A stretch of 38,223 nucleotides of DNA from Lentisphaerota bacterium (GTDB taxonomy: Bacteria; Verrucomicrobiota; Kiritimatiellia; JAAZAB01): NCBI GenBank assembly GCA_012514555.1, contig JAAZAB010000323.1:1-38223 (forward strand), given 5' to 3'. Both the position numbers and the translations under genes were made by a program. Of this stretch, positions 15,840-25,377 are shown piece by piece. The notes under the pieces are model-generated. The model saw nothing but the letters and a program-made list of their open reading frames with translations, made no database searches and had not been told where the DNA came from. Position 1 is the first letter of the stretch; every line of letters starts with the position of its first letter.

Positions 15840-17071
15840 ACCTGCCCTTTTCACTTTTCCTGGCGGCAAAATACCTCAAGCCCAGGCGCTCGTTCCTGTC
15901 GGTCATATCCATCATTTCGGCCGTCGGCGTGATGCTCGGGGTTTCGGTGCTAATTGTCGTGCTCTCGGTCATGAGCGGCTTCGACGACATGTGGAGGGAA
16001 AAGATACTCGCGTTTGATTCCCACATCACCGTCACGCGCTCCGGGGGCATCGACGAGTCGGACGGCCTGGAAGAGCGCCTTGAACGGGTCCCCGGCGTGA
16101 CGGCGGCGGCCCCGTACATGCAGGGCCTGGTCTTTGTCCAGCACAGCAACGCGGTGTACACGCCGTTCATGCGCGGGGTGTTTCCCGGCACGGAGCGCCG
16201 GGTCAGCCTCATTCCCGCCAGCATCAAGTCCGGGGCGTTCAGCCTCGAGGAGGGCGAGGCGGTCATAGGCCGCGAGCTGGCCGACCGGCTGGGCGCCCGG
16301 GTCGGCAGCAGCCTGCTGGTGTATTCGCCGCAGGGTTTCCTGTCGGGCGACGAACTTATGCTTCCGGAGGAGCTGACGGTCTCGGGAATATTCGAGATGG
16401 GCATGTGGGAGTTCGATCTCGGGTTCATCCTGGTTCCCATGGAAACGGCCTCCGAGCTGTTCAAGGTTGACAGGAACGCCATGGCGATGCGGGTCATGAC
16501 CGTGAACCCGCTGCGCGCGTTTGAAACGGCAGGGCGCATCTCGGACCTGTTGGACCGGGATTCCCCCGATTACACAGTACGAACCTGGATGGAGCAGAAC
16601 GTGCAGCTTTTCGACGCGCTCAAGGTGGAGAAGAACCTGATGTTCTTCATCCTCATTTTCATCGTCCTGGTCGCCTCGTTCGGAATCACGAATTCGCTTA
16701 TAATTACCGTGTTTCAGAAAACCCGCGAGATCGGGCTGCTGAAGGCGCTTGGCTTTTCCTCGGCAAGCGTCATGGGCGTGTTTCTCTGGCAGGGGTGGGT
16801 GCTCGGAACGGCAGGCACCGGGCTGGGGATCGGCTTTGGCCTGCTCGTGTTGCGCTTTCGCAACGAGATCATGCAGTGGATGGCCCGGGTCCTGAACATG
16901 GAGATTCTGCCGGCGAGCCTGTACCACCTCAGCGAGCTGCCGGCCCGGACCTCGCCCGGCGACATCCTTGTCATAGCTTGTCTATCGATCCTGATGTGCA
17001 CGCTCTCCGGTTTGCTGCCGGCCTATCGCGCTGCGCGGCTCGATCCTTCAAGGGCCCTTCGCTATGAATGA
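15836..17071 (+). CDS. lolC: Lipoprotein-releasing ABC transporter permease (LolC/LolE family)
   Basis: A 411-residue FtsX/MacB-type inner-membrane permease. The arrangement is that of LolC/E: one N-terminal helix (about 20-50, SVISIISAVGVMLG), a large periplasmic domain (about 55-270), and three C-terminal helices (about 275-300, 318-345, 375-400). The N-terminal SLFLAAKYLKPRR and the C-terminal LPAYRAARLDPSRALRYE are typical. With the ATPase encoded next (8-bp overlap) it would lift outer-membrane lipoproteins from the inner membrane. Only one permease gene is present, so a homodimer (LolF-like) is likely. Confidence 0.92.
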   Translation: MNLPFSLFLAAKYLKPRRSFLSVISIISAVGVMLGVSVLIVVLSVMSGFDDMWREKILAFDSHITVTRSGGIDESDGLEERLERVPGVTAAAPYMQGLVFVQHSNAVYTPFMRGVFPGTERRVSLIPASIKSGAFSLEEGEAVIGRELADRLGARVGSSLLVYSPQGFLSGDELMLPEELTVSGIFEMGMWEFDLGFILVPMETASELFKVDRNAMAMRVMTVNPLRAFETAGRISDLLDRDSPDYTVRTWMEQNVQLFDALKVEKNLMFFILIFIVLVASFGITNSLIITVFQKTREIGLLKALGFSSASVMGVFLWQGWVLGTAGTGLGIGFGLLVLRFRNEIMQWMARVLNMEILPASLYHLSELPARTSPGDILVIACLSILMCTLSGLLPAYRAARLDPSRALRYE

Positions 17072-17828
17072 GACGGGTGCAACTTCAGCGGCGGGCGGAG
17101 CGCTCCTGTCTGCGCGGGGGCTCGCCAAGAGCTACACGATGGGCGACGCGCGCCTCGGGATTCTCCGCGATCTTGATTTCGACGTGCGCGCCGGAGAAAC
17201 GGTCTCCATCATGGGAGTGAGCGGAGCGGGCAAGACCACGCTTCTGCACATCCTCGGCGGCCTGGACCGGCCGAGCGGGGGCAGCGTGTTCTACAGGGGG
17301 CAGGATTTGTACGGCATGTCCACAGGGAGACGCAACGCAATCCGGGCGCGGAAGATAGGTTTCGTTTTCCAGGCATATCATCTTCTGCCCGAGCTTGATG
17401 TGATCGAGAACGTAATGCTCCCAAGCATGAACTCGGCCTGGGACGGAATGTCGGCCTGGCGCGAGCGGCTCCGCGCCGCATGGCGCGGGGTCGTGTATGC
17501 CGGCGCGCGGGAGCGGGCGCGGCGCCTGCTGGAAGCCGTGGGCCTGGCTGAACGCGCCGGGCATCTGCCCGGTGAGCTGTCGGGGGGCGAGCAGCAGCGG
17601 GCCGCGCTGGCGCGCGCGCTCATGAACGATCCGGAAATTGTGCTTGCGGACGAGCCAACGGGCAACCTGGACGCGGCCACCGGCCGCCAGGTGCTCGACC
17701 GGCTCATGGCGCTGGTTCACGAGAACGGGAAGACGCTTGTCATGGTGACCCACAATGCCGCGATCACGCGGCTTTGCGACCGCGCCTTTGATCTTGCGGA
17801 AGGAAGATTATCCCCTTTTTCGTGTTGA
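17064..17828 (+). CDS. lolD: ABC transporter ATP-binding protein (LolD family)
   Basis: A 254-residue cytoplasmic ATPase. Walker A is GVSGAGKTT (about 52-60), the Q-loop is in FVFQAYHLLPEL, the signature is LSGGEQQR, Walker B is IVLADEPTGNLD, and the H-loop is in VMVTHN. The MacB/LolD subfamily is indicated by VIENVMLP and by the pairing with the LolC-type permease. An insertion of about 20 residues (about 137-157) between the Q-loop and the signature is longer than in E. coli LolD. It powers lipoprotein extraction with the neighbouring permease. Confidence 0.93.
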   Translation: MNETGATSAAGGALLSARGLAKSYTMGDARLGILRDLDFDVRAGETVSIMGVSGAGKTTLLHILGGLDRPSGGSVFYRGQDLYGMSTGRRNAIRARKIGFVFQAYHLLPELDVIENVMLPSMNSAWDGMSAWRERLRAAWRGVVYAGARERARRLLEAVGLAERAGHLPGELSGGEQQRAALARALMNDPEIVLADEPTGNLDAATGRQVLDRLMALVHENGKTLVMVTHNAAITRLCDRAFDLAEGRLSPFSC

Positions 17829-17925
17829 TTTTCGCCTTTCAAACGGGTAATAGCAGGAGGCCGAACCGGTCACAGGCCGGCGCGCTGGCTTGACGGATTT
17901 GCAGGAAATGAAGGGAGGGGCAGCC

Positions 17926-18816
17926 TTGAAAATATATCTGGATGGCAAACTTGTCCCGGAAAAAAAGGCCATGGTGTCGGTCTTCGACCATGGTCTTCTC
18001 TACGGCGACGGCGTGTTCGAGGGAATCCGGGCCTACAACGGAAGGGTGTTCAAGCTTGAGGAGCACATAGACCGCCTGTTCCGCTCGGCCAAGGCCATTG
18101 ACCTTGAAATTCCGATGACCCATGCGGCCATGTGCAGTGCGCTGCTGGCAACCTGCCGCGCGAACAGGATGCGCGACGGTTACATCCGCCTGGTGGTCAC
18201 GCGCGGAGTGGGAAATCTGGGCCTGAACCCGTACACGTGCAAGAAGCCGGGGATAATCATAATAGCCTCGAAAATCCAGCTTTATCCCAAGGAGCTGTAC
18301 GAGCGAGGCATGCGCATGGTGACTTCCGGAACGCTGCGGAATCACACCGAGGCCCTCAGCCCGAACATCAAGAGCCTCAACTACCTCAACAACATACTGG
18401 CCAAGATCGAGGCGATCAACGCCGGCGTGTACGAGGTCGTGATGCTCAACCAGCAGGGGTTTGTGGCGGAGGCCACGGGCGACAACATCTTCATTGTGAC
18501 CGGGAACAGGCTCCGAACGCCTCCCATTTCCGCGGGCGCCCTCGAGGGGGTTACCCGCAACACGGTAATGTGCCTGGCCCGGGAGATCGGGATGGACGTG
18601 GCCGAGGAGGTGCTCACCCGCTACGACCTATACACGGCCGACGAGGTGTTTCTCACCGGCACCGCCGCGGAGATCATAAGCGTTGTGGATATCGACCGCC
18701 GCGTTATCGGGTCAGGGAAGCCGGGCCCCCGGTCGAGGGCGCTCGGCGCACGGTTCCACGAATACGCCGGCTCAACGGGCGCGCCAATATACGCGCGCGG
18801 GGGGAAGGCAGGATGA
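17926..18816 (+). CDS. ilvE: Branched-chain amino acid aminotransferase (class IV)
   Basis: A 296-residue PLP enzyme that interconverts branched-chain amino acids and 2-oxoacids. I choose the TTG at 17926: GGGAGGGG lies 6-7 bases before it, and the protein then begins MKIYLDGKLVPE, the normal family start. An ATG at 17908 and a TTG at 17890 are less well placed. Motifs: FDHGLLYGDGVFEGIR (20-35), TRGVGNLGL (92-100), the PLP lysine in SPNIKSLNYLN (K149), and EATGDNIF. D-amino-acid transaminase or aminodeoxychorismate lyase share the fold, but the motif set favours IlvE. The ATGA overlap with mcsA places it at the head of the mcsA-mcsB-clpC operon, an odd partner. Confidence 0.9.
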   Translation: MKIYLDGKLVPEKKAMVSVFDHGLLYGDGVFEGIRAYNGRVFKLEEHIDRLFRSAKAIDLEIPMTHAAMCSALLATCRANRMRDGYIRLVVTRGVGNLGLNPYTCKKPGIIIIASKIQLYPKELYERGMRMVTSGTLRNHTEALSPNIKSLNYLNNILAKIEAINAGVYEVVMLNQQGFVAEATGDNIFIVTGNRLRTPPISAGALEGVTRNTVMCLAREIGMDVAEEVLTRYDLYTADEVFLTGTAAEIISVVDIDRRVIGSGKPGPRSRALGARFHEYAGSTGAPIYARGGKAG

Positions 18817-19337
18817 AGTGCGAGATGTGCCGCGATCAGGAGGCCCTGGTCCACGTCACCCAGGTGGTTGACGGCAAGGTCAAAAAGCTGCACCTCTGCG
18901 AGGCGTGCGCGGTAAAGAGCGGGCTGGACGTCGGGAACCCGGCCGCGCTGACCGACATACTGCTGGGCGTGGGCCTCCAGAAGCCGGCGCCGGGCAAGCC
19001 GCCCGCGCCCGCGCCGGACCGGACCTGCCAGCATTGCCAGATGCGGCTTTCTGATTTCAGGAAGACCTCGCGGCTGGGCTGTCCCGTCTGCTACGATTCG
19101 TTTGCCGGGGAGCTGGAGCTGATGCTCGAGAGCATGCACCGCGGGACGCAGCATGTCGGCAAGGTTCCCGTGCGCGCGGATGGCTCCTGCAGGAAGCAGG
19201 CCGAGCAGGCCGGGCTGCGCAAGGCCCTGGCGGCGGCCGTTGCCGCTGAAAACTACGAGGAGGCGGCACGGGTCCGCGACCTGATCCGGCTGTCGTGCGG
19301 CGGGGCCGGGCCGCAGCCGACCCGGCCGAAGACATGA
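18813..19337 (+). CDS. mcsA: McsA-like zinc-finger activator of the arginine kinase
   Basis: A 174-residue protein with the McsA layout. There are two N-terminal pairs of CxxC zinc ligands (CEMC, CEAC), a second set (CQHC, CPVC), a proline-rich linker between them (residues about 58-70), and a C-terminal UVR motif (ALAAAVAAENYEEAARVRDL). In Firmicutes McsA activates the protein-arginine kinase McsB and helps recruit ClpC. It overlaps ilvE and mcsB by 4 bp each. The starting ATG at 18813 matches the MKCEMC beginning of the family. Confidence 0.93.
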   Translation: MKCEMCRDQEALVHVTQVVDGKVKKLHLCEACAVKSGLDVGNPAALTDILLGVGLQKPAPGKPPAPAPDRTCQHCQMRLSDFRKTSRLGCPVCYDSFAGELELMLESMHRGTQHVGKVPVRADGSCRKQAEQAGLRKALAAAVAAENYEEAARVRDLIRLSCGGAGPQPTRPKT

Positions 19338-20407
19338 AAGCGATCGATGACCTGGTCAGGCAGCCGGGCGCATGGCTGGATGTTTCCGGCGGCGCCGGGG
19401 CGGTTGTAAGCAGCCGCGTCCGGCTTGCGCGCAACATTGACCGCCGCCCTTTTCCCGGCTGGGCGGGCGAGGAGGAAAGCCTCCGGGTCTGGAACGAGAT
19501 GACGGCCCTGCTGGCCGGTCTTCCCGCGCTGAACTCGCACCTTGTTGCCGAGATGCCCTCGCTGACGCGCGTGGACCGCGAGGTTCTCGTGGAGCGCCAC
19601 ATCATCAGCCGCGAGCTCGCGGAGAAAAACGCCGGCAGCGGCGTGGTGTTCCGCCGGGACGAGTCGATCAGCGTCATGGTCAACGAGGAGGACCACCTGC
19701 GGATCCAGGCGATGCGCCCCGGCCTCGATCTCGAGGGGCTGTGGCGGACGGTCGACGCGCTGGACACGGAGATCGAGCGGAGCGTGACCTACGCTTTTTC
19801 GCCCCGGCTCGGTTACCTGACGGCCTGCCCGACCAACGTCGGGACCGGCATCCGCGCCAGCGTCATGATGCACCTGCCGGGCCTGGTCCTCATGAACGAG
19901 ATCGGACCGGTTATCAAGGGCATCGGGAAGATCGGGCTGGCCGTGCGGGGCCTGTGGGGCGAGGGGACCGAGGCGGCCGGCAACATGTTCCAGCTTTCGA
20001 ACCAGACCACGCTGGGAGAGAAGGAGGAAACCCTGATCTCGCGCCTGGCGCAGATCGTAACCGAGGTTGGGGAACACGAGGCGAACGCCCGCGCCCGGAT
20101 GATGCAGCAGAAAGAGGCGTCGCTGCGGAACCACATCGGCCGGGCTTACGGCATTCTCATGCATGCGTACATGCTGAGCTCGAAGGAGACCCTCGACATG
20201 CTCTCCGCGCTGCGGCTTGGCGTTGAAATGGAGCTGCTGGGCGACTGGAAGGTTGCCGATGTGAACGCGCTTTTCCTTTCGGTGCAGCCGGGCCACCTCC
20301 AGAAAGCCGGGGGCAAGGCCATGGGATCGGATAAAAGGGATTTCGCCCGGGCCCGGACAGTTCGCGAGCGCCTGGCTGCGATACGGTCCGGCCGGGGCGG
20401 GAAATAG
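19334..20407 (+). CDS. mcsB: Protein-arginine kinase (McsB)
   Basis: A 357-residue ATP:guanido phosphotransferase-fold kinase that phosphorylates arginine residues of damaged proteins, marking them for ClpCP. Key elements are SSRVRLARNI (26-35), the catalytic NEEDHLRI (117-124), the active-site cysteine in YLTACPTNVGTG (C165), and the C-terminal arginine-binding helical region (RNHIGRAYGIL). Length and motifs agree with Bacillus McsB. It has a 4-bp overlap with mcsA and clpC follows after 55 bp. No CtsR repressor gene is nearby. Confidence 0.96.
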   Translation: MKAIDDLVRQPGAWLDVSGGAGAVVSSRVRLARNIDRRPFPGWAGEEESLRVWNEMTALLAGLPALNSHLVAEMPSLTRVDREVLVERHIISRELAEKNAGSGVVFRRDESISVMVNEEDHLRIQAMRPGLDLEGLWRTVDALDTEIERSVTYAFSPRLGYLTACPTNVGTGIRASVMMHLPGLVLMNEIGPVIKGIGKIGLAVRGLWGEGTEAAGNMFQLSNQTTLGEKEETLISRLAQIVTEVGEHEANARARMMQQKEASLRNHIGRAYGILMHAYMLSSKETLDMLSALRLGVEMELLGDWKVADVNALFLSVQPGHLQKAGGKAMGSDKRDFARARTVRERLAAIRSGRGGK

Positions 20408-20462
20408 GCCGCGGAACTCTTTGCCGGGACGGGAAACGGGAAAAAAACGGAGATAACGACTA

Positions 20463-22925
20463 ATGAGCGAGTTCACCCCCCGCGCGCAGCAGGTGCTTCA
20501 GCTTGCGCGCAAGGAAGCCGAGCGCTTCAACCATTCATACGTGGGCACCGAACACATCCTGCTCGGGCTGATCGCCCTGGGCGAGGGCGTGGCCGTCAAC
20601 GTGCTTGAGCGCATGGGCGTGGACCTCGAAACCCTCCGGATCGAGGTTGAGAAGGCGGTCGGGCAGGGACCGGAAACCAAGACTGTGGGCAGCCTGCCGA
20701 TGACGCCGCGGGCGAAGAAAGTGCTAGCCCTGGCCGCCGGCGAAGCAAAGTCGCTTAGCCATAGCTACGTCGGCACCGAGCATATTCTGCTCGGGCTCCT
20801 GCGCGAGGAAGAGGGCGCTGCGGCGCGCGTGCTCAAGAATTTGAACGTTGACCTCGAACGCGCCCGCATTGAGGTGCTGAAGGAGCTGGATCCCAACTTC
20901 GAGCCACAAGATGAAGCGGCCCAGGCGGAAGGCAAGCCCGGCGCCAGGCAGCAGGATTCCTCGAAGACCCCGGCCCTGAACGCCTTTGGCCGGAATTTGA
21001 CGGAGATGGCCCTGAAGAAAGGGCTCGACCCCGTCATCGGCCGCGCGGACGAGATAAGGCGGGTCATACAGATTCTGTGCCGCCGGACCAAGAACAACCC
21101 CGTTCTCATCGGCGAGGCCGGGGTGGGCAAGACGGCGATCGTCGAGGGGCTTGCCCAGTTCATCGCGGACGGGGAGGTTCCGGAGCTGCTCCGCGGCAAG
21201 AACGTCATCGCGCTGGACATGGCGCTCATGGTCGCCGGAACCAAGTACCGGGGCCAGTTCGAGGAGCGGATCAAGCAGGTGATGGACGAGGTCCGCCGGG
21301 TGAAAAACGTGATCCTGTTCCTTGACGAGCTGCACACCATCGTGGGCGCCGGCTCGGCCGAGGGCGCCATGGACGCCGCGAACATCATCAAGCCCGCGCT
21401 GTCCCGGGCGGAGCTGCAGTGCGTCGGCGCCACGACCATGACCGAGTACCGGAAGCACATCGAAAAGGACGCGGCTCTCGAGCGGCGCTTCCAGGTCGTG
21501 CTCGTGGACGAGCCGACCGCGGATGAGACCATCGAAATTCTCAAGGGGCTCCGGCCCAAGTTCGAGGAGCACCACAAGCTCAAGTTCCTTGACGAGGCGC
21601 TCGTGGCTGCCGTCCGGCTGGCCGATCGCTATATCACCGGCCGGTTCCTGCCCGACAAGGCCATCGACGTCCTTGACGAGGCAGGGGCGGCCGTGCGCAT
21701 CGGGATAATGACCAGGCCGCCCAACCTGAAGAAGGTTGAAAAGAAAATCGCCGACTTCAAAAAAAGCAAGGACGAGGCCATCCGGGCCCAGCAGTTTGAG
21801 GAGGCCGCCAGGTGGCGCGACGAGGAGCGCGGCGAAAAGGAAAAGCTTGAAAAGATGACGGCCAGGTGGCGCAAGACCCAGGACAAGAAGGCCGTCTGCG
21901 TGCGCGAGCCCGAGATCATGGAGGTGGTCTCCAAGTGGACCGGGGTGCCCCTGGCCAGGATGGACAAGGGCGAACTGGCCCGCCTGCTCAGCATGGAGAA
22001 GGATCTCGAACGCGTGGTCATCGGGCAGTCGGACGCGGTCGCCGCGATCTCCAAGGCGCTTCGCCGGTCCCGGGCCGACCTGAAGGACCCGCGCCGCCCG
22101 ATAGGCTCGTTCATATTTCTCGGCCCGACCGGCGTGGGCAAGACCCACCTTGCCAAAGCCCTGGCGGAGTTCATATTCCATGATCCCGACGCTCTTGTTC
22201 AGCTGGATATGTCGGAATACATGGACAAGTTCATGGTCTCGCGCATGGTGGGCTCGCCGCCCGGCTACGTGGGACACGACGAGGGCGGGCAGCTCACGGA
22301 AAAAGTCCGGCGCAAGCCCTATTCGGTGGTGCTGTTCGACGAGGTCGAAAAGGCGCACGCTGACGTGATGAACATACTGCTCCAGATCCTGGAGGAGGGG
22401 ATGCTCACGGACAGTTTCGGCAGGCGCGTGAGCTTCCGCAATACGATCGTCATTCTCACTTCCAACCTTGGGCTCAACCTTGCCGGCAAGTCCGAGGGGC
22501 TGGGCTTCGGCCAGGCGTCCGCCTCGGCTGACTTCGCCCGGATCAGGGATAAGACGCTGGACGAGGCCAAGCGCCTTTTCAAGCCGGAACTGCTGAACCG
22601 GCTGGATGACATCATCGTGTTCAGGTCCCTGGACAAGGCGTGCATTGAGCGGATTCTCGACTTGGAGTTTGCCAAGGTGATGGCCCGCGTAGCGGCCAAG
22701 GGCGCTCAGGTCGGGCTGTCGCAGGAGGCCCGCGAATTCCTGATCGAGAAGGGCTTCGACGGCGCCAGCGGGGCCCGGAACCTGCGCCGGGCTGTCGAGA
22801 GGTATGTCCAGGATCCCATGGCGGAGGAAATCCTGTCCGGGCGCCTCGCGATGGAGAAGGACATCGAGGTCCGGCGCGGGAAGGACGGCCTCCAGTTCGT
22901 ACAACCGTCCGCGGCCTCCAAGTGA
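20463..22925 (+). CDS. clpC: ATP-dependent Clp protease ATP-binding subunit ClpC
   Basis: An 820-residue Hsp100 unfoldase. The N-terminal domain has two Clp_N repeats with the twin [10 protein letters not shown] blocks (about 27-36 and 102-111), the phospho-arginine docking region in Bacillus ClpC. AAA1 has Walker A GEAGVGKT and the [13 protein letters not shown] block. The middle domain carries a UVR-type coiled coil ([15 protein letters not shown]). AAA2 has GPTGVGKTH and [12 protein letters not shown] ClpP-binding loop should lie near [15 protein letters not shown]. It partners with McsA/McsB for degradation of arginine-phosphorylated proteins. No CtsR box was found upstream. Confidence 0.97.
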   Translation: MSEFTPRAQQVLQLARKEAERFNHSYVGTEHILLGLIALGEGVAVNVLERMGVDLETLRIEVEKAVGQGPETKTVGSLPMTPRAKKVLALAAGEAKSLSHSYVGTEHILLGLLREEEGAAARVLKNLNVDLERARIEVLKELDPNFEPQDEAAQAEGKPGARQQDSSKTPALNAFGRNLTEMALKKGLDPVIGRADEIRRVIQILCRRTKNNPVLIGEAGVGKTAIVEGLAQFIADGEVPELLRGKNVIALDMALMVAGTKYRGQFEERIKQVMDEVRRVKNVILFLDELHTIVGAGSAEGAMDAANIIKPALSRAELQCVGATTMTEYRKHIEKDAALERRFQVVLVDEPTADETIEILKGLRPKFEEHHKLKFLDEALVAAVRLADRYITGRFLPDKAIDVLDEAGAAVRIGIMTRPPNLKKVEKKIADFKKSKDEAIRAQQFEEAARWRDEERGEKEKLEKMTARWRKTQDKKAVCVREPEIMEVVSKWTGVPLARMDKGELARLLSMEKDLERVVIGQSDAVAAISKALRRSRADLKDPRRPIGSFIFLGPTGVGKTHLAKALAEFIFHDPDALVQLDMSEYMDKFMVSRMVGSPPGYVGHDEGGQLTEKVRRKPYSVVLFDEVEKAHADVMNILLQILEEGMLTDSFGRRVSFRNTIVILTSNLGLNLAGKSEGLGFGQASASADFARIRDKTLDEAKRLFKPELLNRLDDIIVFRSLDKACIERILDLEFAKVMARVAAKGAQVGLSQEAREFLIEKGFDGASGARNLRRAVERYVQDPMAEEILSGRLAMEKDIEVRRGKDGLQFVQPSAASK

Positions 22926-22983
22926 GGCTGCGCTTCAGCTCGTCCTGCGCCGGTTGCCGCCGGGCGGTTTCGGAAAGGCGCAA

Positions 22984-23865
22984 ATGACCTGGGTGCTTCA
23001 GTGGCTTGTCCGGCGCCTCGGCCGAATGACTTTTGACCGGCGCCTGGCAGCGGGGCGCATGGTGGGGGCGCTCCTCGGCGAAGTCGTCCGCTTTCGCAGG
23101 AAGGAAGTCGAGTCCGCGCTCGCTGAAAGCTTTCCCGGCATTCCTCGCTCAGGCATTCGCGCCCTCGCCTCCGAGTCGTACCGGCATTTCGGCGCCAATA
23201 TGCTGGAGTCTTTCTGCGCCGGCCTGGTTGACCGCGACTATGTCGAGAAATACGTTGAAATTCCAAGGCTCGCATATTTCTTCGAGGTGCTCGGGAAAGG
23301 GAAGGGCGCGATCATCCTGACGGCGCACATTGGGAACTTTGACCTGCTCTGCATGGCCGCTACGCTCAAGGGCGTGCCCCTGACGATCATCTCCAAGGAG
23401 CTCAAGCCGAGGGCCCTGAACGATTTCTGGATGGGCGCCCGGCGCCGGTACGGCATGAAGACCGTGCCCCACCACGGGTCGGCCCGCGCCTGTCTCAAGG
23501 TTCTGCGCGGGCGCGAGGCGCTTGGCTTCGTCTTCGATCAGAACATGAAGCGGAGCGAGGGGATATTTGTGGACTTCTTCGGCCGGCCTGCCTGCACCAC
23601 GCCGGGGCTCGCTTTCATGAGCGCGGCCAGCGGAGCGCCCGTGATTCCCGTCTTTGCCGTGCGAAAGCCGGACGGCCGGCACCTGGTGATCGTGAGGGAC
23701 GCCGTCGAAGCCCCGCCGGACCGGGACGCCTCGACCATAGCCGAATACACCCGGCTCTATACGCGCCTGCTGGAAGACACGATCCGGGAATACCCGGCAC
23801 AGTGGTTCTGGCTGCACCGGCGCTGGAAAACCCGGCCCCTGGCCGGCGGGACCGGTGGGGCCTGA
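22984..23865 (+). CDS. Lipid A biosynthesis acyltransferase, LpxL/HtrB family
   Basis: A 293-residue inner-membrane acyltransferase. The ATG at 22984 has GGAAAGG upstream; the longer open frame would overlap clpC and is rejected. The catalytic H-x4-D motif is HIGNFD (H115-D120), and later blocks are GFVFDQN and the C-terminal PAQWFWLHRRWKTRP, classic for LpxL/LpxM. It adds a secondary acyl chain to Kdo-lipid A or a related lipid, supporting an LPS-bearing outer membrane. It follows clpC by 58 bp. Acyl chain and position specificity cannot be told. Confidence 0.92.
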   Translation: MTWVLQWLVRRLGRMTFDRRLAAGRMVGALLGEVVRFRRKEVESALAESFPGIPRSGIRALASESYRHFGANMLESFCAGLVDRDYVEKYVEIPRLAYFFEVLGKGKGAIILTAHIGNFDLLCMAATLKGVPLTIISKELKPRALNDFWMGARRRYGMKTVPHHGSARACLKVLRGREALGFVFDQNMKRSEGIFVDFFGRPACTTPGLAFMSAASGAPVIPVFAVRKPDGRHLVIVRDAVEAPPDRDASTIAEYTRLYTRLLEDTIREYPAQWFWLHRRWKTRPLAGGTGGA

Positions 23866-23887
23866 AAAAAGTCGGCGCGTTTTCTTC

Positions 23888-23915
23888 TTGATTACCATGG
23901 GCGCAAACCTAGAAT
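23888..23915 (+). promoter_or_regulatory. ompA-like gene promoter
   Basis: -35 TTGATT (23888-23893), 16-bp spacer, -10 TAGAAT (23910-23915). It lies 40 bases before the start, which is preceded by a strong AAGGAGG site. Confidence 0.6.
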
Positions 23916-23954
23916 AAAAGCCGATTTTGTTCACTCAACAAGGAGGCCTTTTTC

Positions 23955-25283
23955 ATGAAGCATCTCTCGATGATTGTGTCCGGTCTTGTGGTGATCGCAT
24001 GCGCCTTTCTTGCGCCTACTGCCGCGCAAGCGCAGATGGACTTGGAAAACAGCACTTTCGAGGAAAACCCGCCATGGTATGCCGGCGCCGGCGTGGGCCT
24101 CATCAAGTTCGAGGGCGACGAGGCCACCAAGTCGGGAGCGTTCATCAACCTGCGCCTGGGCTATGACTACACGCAAAGGTGGAGCTTTGAAGGGGTCTTC
24201 AATCTGGCCCCTGTGCTGGGTTCGAACGACGTGTATAATTTCGACTCGGGCGCGGATGCGAGGGAGGGCATGGACGAGGAGAACTGCGTCGGCGTCGGGC
24301 TCGCGGTCGACGCCCTCATGCACCTGTTTCTCGCCCCCGACCGCCGGATAGACCCTTTCCTTCTTGCCGGCGTCGGCTTCATGTACTACACCGCGGACCG
24401 CCCGAACAGGATCAACCCGGACCCTACGATCCGCTTCGGCGCGGGCGTGGCCTATCATTTCAACCCGGCGTGGGCCGTGCGCGCGGATGCCATCGGCGTC
24501 ATGACCATCGACAAGACGGAATTCAATTTCATGCCGGCTGCCCTTGTCACTTACAAGTGGGGCACGGATGTCCCGCGCAGCCTCAGGGCCGACGGCGGCC
24601 TGACGGACACGGACGGCGACGGGCTTCCCGACCAGGATGAACTCCGGCTCAAGACCGATCCAAGGAACCCGGACACGGACGGCGACGGGCTTCTCGACGG
24701 CGAAGAAGTGCTCAAGTACAAGACCGACCCCCTTAACCCGGATTCCGATTACGACGGTCTGACGGACGGGCAGGAAGTCTACGCGCACAAGACCGACCCG
24801 AATGTCCGCGACACGGACAAGGGCGGTGTGGCCGACGGGCACGAGGTGATCGAGGACTTGACCAACCCTCTTGACCCTTCCGACGACCTGCTGCTTTTCA
24901 CTCTGGAGATCGAGTTCGACACGGACAAGTCCGTCATCAAGCCCGTCTATTTCGGCGACCTCGACAAGATTGCCAAGGTTCTCCTGCGCGATCCGAATTC
25001 GACCGCCCGCATCGAGGGCCACGCCGACAAGCGGAAGACCTCGGTGGCCGACTACAACCTTCAGCTCTCCGAGCGGCGCGCCAGGGCGGTGGTAGATTAC
25101 CTTGCCGACAAGCACGGCATCGCGCGCAGCCGCATGAAGCCGGTCGGCTACGGCTTCAACCGGCCGGTGGCTCCAAACGACCCGGTAATCGGCAACATTA
25201 AGAACCGGCGCGTGGAAGTCTACATTCGCCGGGGCGCAATTCCTACGCCGCCCCGGGCAGGTGGAAACGCGCCCGCGCGGTGA
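23955..25283 (+). CDS. OmpA-family outer membrane protein with TSP3-type calcium repeats
   Basis: A 442-residue exported protein. The signal peptide is residues 1-26, ending AAQA. Residues about 27-205 form an eight-strand-type beta-barrel with alternating aromatic strands (WYAGAGVGLIKF, LRLGYDYT). Residues about 215-310 are thrombospondin type 3-like calcium-binding repeats (DTDGDGLPD, DTDGDGLLDGEE, DSDYDGLTDGQE), each of about 23 residues with a conserved KTDP spacer; the fourth is degenerate (DTDKGGVAD). The C-terminal OmpA/MotB domain (about 315-435) binds peptidoglycan and shows FDTDKSVIKP, IEGHADKRKTSVADYN and LSERRARAVVDYL. It tethers the outer membrane to the cell wall. It has its own promoter and a downstream hairpin. 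Confidence 0.94.
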   Translation: MKHLSMIVSGLVVIACAFLAPTAAQAQMDLENSTFEENPPWYAGAGVGLIKFEGDEATKSGAFINLRLGYDYTQRWSFEGVFNLAPVLGSNDVYNFDSGADAREGMDEENCVGVGLAVDALMHLFLAPDRRIDPFLLAGVGFMYYTADRPNRINPDPTIRFGAGVAYHFNPAWAVRADAIGVMTIDKTEFNFMPAALVTYKWGTDVPRSLRADGGLTDTDGDGLPDQDELRLKTDPRNPDTDGDGLLDGEEVLKYKTDPLNPDSDYDGLTDGQEVYAHKTDPNVRDTDKGGVADGHEVIEDLTNPLDPSDDLLLFTLEIEFDTDKSVIKPVYFGDLDKIAKVLLRDPNSTARIEGHADKRKTSVADYNLQLSERRARAVVDYLADKHGIARSRMKPVGYGFNRPVAPNDPVIGNIKNRRVEVYIRRGAIPTPPRAGGNAPAR

Positions 25284-25291
25284 TCTCTTTG

Positions 25292-25324
25292 CCCTGCGAT
25301 TGCCGGCGGCCGGCAATCGCAGGG
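25292..25324 (+). terminator. Perfect 16-bp hairpin downstream of the ompA-like gene
   Basis: The sequence ccctgcgattgccggc, one central base, then its exact reverse complement. It starts 9 bases after the stop codon. There is no T-run on either side, so it may act as an mRNA 3' end stabiliser or a Rho-associated terminator rather than a classical intrinsic one. Confidence 0.6.
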
Positions 25325-25377
25325 AACGCGCCGCCCGGATAGGCGGCTTCGCATGCCCGCGGACCGCGGGAATTCAA

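Noticed and set aside
17829-17925. Possible CtsR or heat-shock operator before ilvE-mcsA-mcsB-clpC
   Set aside because: No GGTCAAA-type direct repeats or CIRCE palindrome were found; only a weak TTGATT/TAATAG promoter-like pair.
20724-22904. A 726-codon open frame on the minus strand
   Set aside because: It lies antisense to clpC, which has full ClpC motifs; long antisense frames are common at this GC content and this one shows no domain.
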